16,575 nt of DNA from Candidatus Iainarchaeum sp. (GTDB lineage Archaea; Iainarchaeota; Iainarchaeia; Iainarchaeales; GW2011-AR10), in the NCBI GenBank assembly GCA_016186855.1, contig JACPKT010000008.1, forward strand, positions 1 through 16,575, given 5' to 3'. Below are positions 13,618 through 16,575 of the stretch, piece by piece. The translations under genes were made by a program, and so were the position numbers. Within the stretch, counting starts at the first letter, position 1. Each line of letters begins with the position of its first letter. The notes under the pieces were generated by a model. It worked only from the letters and a program-made list of their open reading frames with translations. It did no database searches and had not been told where the DNA came from.

Positions 13618-14723
13618 CCAAGCATCATCCCATAAATTATGGGAAAAACTATTGCAAAGACAATTGTGGGGTCAAGGTCACTGCTTTTTGGAACTGAAAC
13701 AAATTTTGTCATGAACTCAAAGGGCGAAAGGTTTTTAGGGTTTTCAAGGAGCGTGGGGACATCGTTTTCCTCGAGGTGTGCTCCGTGCTTTTTTGCGAGC
13801 TCTTCAACAAAAACCCTGCCGCCAAATTTTTGCAAGACCAAGTTTTTGAACGCGAGAAAACCCCTTGCCGGCAAAAAACCCTCAAGAAAAAAAAGTTCTT
13901 TTGTTCTTCCAAACTTTGCAGTGATTTCTGCGCGCTCTCTTTCAATCGACAAAACCTCTGCAAGAAACGCCGCGTCAGTGAAATGCTTTTTTGAAAACTC
14001 CAAAATCTTTCTGTCAATGGCCTCGAGCTCTTTTTTTGCTTTTTCCATTTCTTTTCTAGTTTTTTCAATCGCTTGCACTGGCGTGCCAGAAATTTGCGGG
14101 ATAGATTCTATAATCGCGCCGGAATTGTTTAATTCGTTTTTTACTGTTTCTTCTTTTTCTTTTTCAAATCCGACAATTATCATGAAATAGTTTTTGTCCA
14201 GTTCTTTTTCCACGGAGTCAAAAACCACGCCCTGCACTATAAGGCTGTTCCTAAAATGCGCAATTTTTTTTTGGGAGATTTTTGCCGCAATTATCCCCGC
14301 AACATTTGAGTGCAGCTCTGAAAAATCAAAGCCAAATTTTTTGAATGCCAAAATTTTTTTTTCCGCTTCAGCCAGTTCGTCTTGTTTTTCAAAAAGTTTT
14401 TCTTTCTGCTCTTGAAGGGGCAAAAATTTTTCCGCCAACTGCAGTTTTTTTGCACGCAATATGGCCTCTTTGTACCCGATGTCTGCTATTTTTTTTCCGT
14501 TGCCTGTTTTTGGAAGAATTTTTAAAACGCCTTCAAGTTTTATCAGTTCTTCCACGATGTCCGAATAGTGCTGTGCGGGAAGCTCTTTTTGGATTTCTTC
14601 TTGTGAAAACTCCCTTATTTCAGCAAAGCCGCTTTCGTGCAAGAATCCTGTAAACTGCCCCAACTCCTTTCTTATCCCTATTGCCCTGATTTTGCTCATT
14701 TTCACAGGAAAAAACATTTTCAT
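13614..14723 (-). CDS. atpI: A-type ATP synthase subunit I, N-terminal part (split gene)
   Basis: This frame carries the cytoplasmic domain of subunit I that binds the E/H peripheral stalks, plus the first membrane helix. It has the usual opening PVKMSKIRAIGI, long coiled-coil arms, then ELFFLEGFLPA. The conserved approach to the membrane (VPTLLENPKNLSPFEFMTKF, then DPTIVFAIVFPIIYGMMLG) ends at TGA. Intact homologues continue GDxGYG into helix 2. Together with the downstream part the total is about 624 residues, some 15 short of a normal subunit I (640-690). The ATG at 14723 shares a base with the atpH stop (TGATG); a GTG one codon earlier is also possible. Either two polypeptides assemble or the gene is broken by a deletion. 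Confidence 0.9.
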   Translation of the reverse strand: MKMFFPVKMSKIRAIGIRKELGQFTGFLHESGFAEIREFSQEEIQKELPAQHYSDIVEELIKLEGVLKILPKTGNGKKIADIGYKEAILRAKKLQLAEKFLPLQEQKEKLFEKQDELAEAEKKILAFKKFGFDFSELHSNVAGIIAAKISQKKIAHFRNSLIVQGVVFDSVEKELDKNYFMIIVGFEKEKEETVKNELNNSGAIIESIPQISGTPVQAIEKTRKEMEKAKKELEAIDRKILEFSKKHFTDAAFLAEVLSIERERAEITAKFGRTKELFFLEGFLPARGFLAFKNLVLQKFGGRVFVEELAKKHGAHLEENDVPTLLENPKNLSPFEFMTKFVSVPKSSDLDPTIVFAIVFPIIYGMMLG

Positions 14724-15040
14724 CACTTTAGAATCATGCCGGCGATTTTTTGTGCCGTCTCTTTTGAAAGGGTTTTTTCCCCAAAATTTTTTGCTTTTGC
14801 TTCTGCGTTCCTTAAAATTTTTTCCACTTCTTTTTTCAGCTCTGCATTGGCTTGGGCAATAATCTGTTCCTGAATTTTTAAAGCCTCTTCAGACGCTTTT
14901 TCCTCGATTTCTTTTGCCTTTACTTGCGCTTCTTTGACGATTTTTTCCGCCTGCAAATTTGCCTCTTCAATCATTTTTTGCTTTTGCTTTTCCGCCTGGT
15001 TCAAATCGCTGATAGTCTGGGAAAAAGACCGTGTTTCCAT
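14723..15040 (-). CDS. atpH: A-type ATP synthase subunit H (peripheral stalk coiled coil)
   Basis: Subunit H pairs with E in the peripheral stalk. The 105-residue product is almost all charged coiled coil with alanine at core positions (EEANLQAEKIVKEAQVKAKE and similar), ending with a short helix AQKIAGMILK. Length matches the family (100-110). It is the first gene of the operon. No clear Shine-Dalgarno precedes the ATG at 15040; the transcript predicted from the TATA box would have a leader of about 28 nt. Confidence 0.93.
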   Translation of the reverse strand: METRSFSQTISDLNQAEKQKQKMIEEANLQAEKIVKEAQVKAKEIEEKASEEALKIQEQIIAQANAELKKEVEKILRNAEAKAKNFGEKTLSKETAQKIAGMILK

Positions 15041-15090
15041 AAGAAAAAACCGTTTTTTGGGGGGAATGATAGAAATTTAGAAAAATTAAA

Positions 15091-15098
15091 TTTATAAA
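15091..15098 (-). promoter_or_regulatory. Putative promoter of the ATP synthase operon
   Basis: TTTATAAA lies in the 77-nt gap between the 79-residue gene and atpH. On the minus strand it would start transcription near 15068, giving a short leader that contains a C6 run and an A6/T6 stem. It is the best TATA match upstream of the nine-subunit cluster. Confidence 0.6.
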
Positions 15099-15117
15099 GC
15101 AAAATGTTCCAAAAAAG

Positions 15118-15357
15118 TCAAATTTTTTCATTGTGTTTTTTTGCGCGCATCGATTTTTTTATCCTTTTCCTTAAAATCAAAAACGCCAGCACAAAAATGC
15201 CTGTCACACCAATAAAATAAAGAATAAAATACTCTCCAACAATCCATTTAAAGCGGTAAGCCAAAAACAGCACAAAAAAGGCAAACAATGCCAGCGGAAC
15301 CAAAACCATAAAGGCAAAAAAATCAGAAAACAACCCAAAACTTTTCTGTTTGTCCAC
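15118..15357 (-). CDS. Small two-helix membrane protein of unknown function
   Basis: The 79-residue product has two membrane helices: about residues 15-34 (FMVLVPLALFAFFVLFLAY) and about 43-61 (YFILYFIGVTGIFVLAFLIL). A strongly basic C-terminus follows (RKRIKKSMRAKKHNEKI), which should lie in the cytoplasm. The start is GTG at 15357. TATTTAAAA centred 25 nt upstream fits a leaderless transcript beginning at or near the GTG, which supports the start despite no Shine-Dalgarno. It is 77 nt upstream of atpH, co-directional, and could be co-transcribed or separate. I recognise no family. Confidence 0.65.
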   Translation of the reverse strand: MDKQKSFGLFSDFFAFMVLVPLALFAFFVLFLAYRFKWIVGEYFILYFIGVTGIFVLAFLILRKRIKKSMRAKKHNEKI

Positions 15358-15377
15358 AAAAAAATAGAGTAAAACAA

Positions 15378-15386
15378 TTTTAAATA
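15378..15386. promoter_or_regulatory. Shared divergent TATA box
   Basis: TTTTAAATA on the plus strand is TATTTAAAA on the minus strand. Its centre is about 25 nt from the minus-strand GTG at 15357 and about 29 nt from the plus-strand ATG at 15411. Both spacings suit archaeal leaderless genes, so one element may drive both directions. A second AT-rich block (AATATTTAAA at 15401-15410) lies directly before the plus-strand ATG, too close to be its TATA box. Confidence 0.5.
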
Positions 15387-15410
15387 ACCCTTCAGTTGTA
15401 AATATTTAAA

Positions 15411-16575
15411 ATGGCCCAGTCCAAAACACAGGAATTTAAGCCATGGCACGTACTGGAAGCGCAGAGAATTTCTCCGCAAACGATTGAACCACCAGCAAAA
15501 GAAATTGTTTACATTTTAAATTCAATTGAAAATGCTTTAAAAACAGGGAAACCGGTTTTTCTTCTGCACATGCCCCGCGGTGCAACTCCAATTGTTGAAG
15601 GGCTAAAGTATGCTTGGAAAAAAAAATACGGGCAAAAAAGAATTCCATATACTACTCTTGTGTTGCCAGTAAGCAGGGAAAATGTTTCAGATGACAAAGT
15701 AGTTGAGGTTTTCAAAGAAAGAATGAAAGGAATTCCTGCAGGGGCAATCGTTGTTTATGTTGATGAAGTTGTCAGCGGAAGAAATGCATATTTCAACATA
15801 CAAGACTTGTACAAAATTTTAAAAAAGAAGCATGCTGGACTTTATGCACACCTTTTGGTAAGCAGAGAAGGGCGGTTGGTTGACCCAGAATACAGCAAAA
15901 AGCTAGACCAAATGCGCAGATTCAAGAGTGCAAGAGGCCTTCAAATTATTTATCACAATGTCCCGGAGTTTTTACCTTGGACTGACAATTCAAGAAACCT
16001 TGGGCAAAACTGGGGACTTGTGCACAAGTTTCCATTTGACCTAATCCTTAACGCGTGCGGGGGCACCAGAAAAGCACAAGAAGACATTAAAATGCTTGCA
16101 GCCGAATTTTCAAAAGAATATGAAAGACAACTCATGCAAGTATCTGAAATATCAAGGTTTAAAACGCTGAGAGTTCCTTCGCGCACTTTTAGGTCAGGCT
16201 ATGCTGTAAGAAACATTTTAGTGGTAAGGGCATTAAAGCACGCAGTTGCAGCAACAGGCTTTCAAGACAAATATCAGGTCAAATTTAGGGGAATGAATAT
16301 TATTGTAAACGGGCAAAAAATAACTTTTCCAAAATTACAACAACACCTTACAGACACCCATCCGTCCCACGAGATTCAAAGGGGCAGAAAAGATTATAAG
16401 CATTTTTTACAGTCGGACCCGAATATATTGATTGATTTTTCCCATTCAGGAGAAGGCGGCAGAAGAAGACTTATCCCGCCATTTCAGAGGCTCTCTTTTT
16501 ACCTAATGCACTCGCTTAAGTCAGCGATTGGCCAAGAAGTCCACAGGCAAAAGCACCCAAAAAATAAAAGAAAAA
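15411..16575 (+). CDS. Phosphoribosyltransferase-like protein, incomplete at window end
   Basis: An uninterrupted frame of 388 codons runs from ATG 15411 off the end of the window. The first 160 or so residues look like a PRTase fold. HMPRGATPIVEGL (53-65) resembles the segment preceding the core, and AIVVYVDEVVSGRNAYFN (112-129) resembles the PRPP-loop signature (hydrophobic strand, two acidic residues Asp118-Glu119, then a glycine turn). The canonical DDxxxTGxT is not exact, so catalysis is uncertain. Residues about 205-388 have no family I recognise; they are basic, with GEGGRRRLIPPFQR near 347-360 and a lysine/arginine-rich end. This suggests RNA or nucleotide binding, as an inference. 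Placement beside the ATP synthase operon gives no functional hint. The start is supported by the shared TATA box and a leaderless arrangement. Confidence 0.75.
   Translation, partial: MAQSKTQEFKPWHVLEAQRISPQTIEPPAKEIVYILNSIENALKTGKPVFLLHMPRGATPIVEGLKYAWKKKYGQKRIPYTTLVLPVSRENVSDDKVVEVFKERMKGIPAGAIVVYVDEVVSGRNAYFNIQDLYKILKKKHAGLYAHLLVSREGRLVDPEYSKKLDQMRRFKSARGLQIIYHNVPEFLPWTDNSRNLGQNWGLVHKFPFDLILNACGGTRKAQEDIKMLAAEFSKEYERQLMQVSEISRFKTLRVPSRTFRSGYAVRNILVVRALKHAVAATGFQDKYQVKFRGMNIIVNGQKITFPKLQQHLTDTHPSHEIQRGRKDYKHFLQSDPNILIDFSHSGEGGRRRLIPPFQRLSFYLMHSLKSAIGQEVHRQKHPKNKRK

Noticed and set aside
13639..14190. Plus-strand 183-codon open frame
   Set aside because: Antisense to the atpI N-terminal part, with low-complexity Ser/Phe composition and no recognisable domain.

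Overview
The window comes from an AT-rich archaeal genome. The evidence is the archaeal ribosomal stalk cluster (L11, L1, L10/P0, P1/L12) and a complete archaeal A-type ATP synthase operon in the order H-I-K-E-C-F-A-B-D. A signal-peptide-bearing, Lon-like S16 protease of archaeal type, short or absent 5' leaders, TATA boxes about 25 nt upstream of starts, and GGAGG/GGTGA ribosome binding sites agree with this. The compact layout and several minimal proteins suggest a DPANN-type lineage, but no rRNA is present and the phylum cannot be fixed from this sequence.

Layout. Positions 1-3152 (+ strand) hold rpl11, rpl1, rpl10 and rpl12, with rpl1 and rpl10 overlapping by 4 nt and an intrinsic-type terminator after rpl12. 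A 550-nt gap between rpl11 and rpl1, and the whole rpl10-rpl12 gap, are filled by copies of a short structured repeat. The first gap also contains a candidate 45-residue membrane microprotein on the minus strand. Positions 3299-5992 encode a membrane-anchored S16 protease. It converges on, and overlaps, a frameshifted RecB/Cas4-like PD-(D/E)XK nuclease on the minus strand (5800-6467). Positions 6656-15040 (minus strand) are the ATP synthase operon, transcribed right to left from a TATA box at 15091-15098. Upstream lie a 79-residue two-helix membrane protein (minus) and a divergent, incomplete PRTase-like gene (plus) that runs off the window; these two appear to share one TATA element.

Most notable signal. 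Five near-complete copies plus one partial copy of an 80-95 bp intergenic element are present (606-692, 690-786, 938-1028, 2761-2846, 2840-2875 partial, 6583-6655). Each full copy has a T-run/AT-rich head, a hairpin with an 8-9 nt stem and 3-nt loop, a conserved linker and a tail that can form either a 6-7 bp hairpin or an H-type pseudoknot. Stems vary between copies with compensating changes on both sides, which argues for a selected RNA fold. I do not recognise the family.

Several genes look damaged or unusual. rpl10 has a +1 frameshift in an A7 run, and the nuclease has a frameshift in an A4 run. ATP synthase subunit I is split exactly where the conserved GDxGYG segment should be, and that segment is missing. 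P1/L12 lacks its first 20 or so residues, and repeat DNA sits where they should be encoded. Some of these may be assembly or homopolymer errors.
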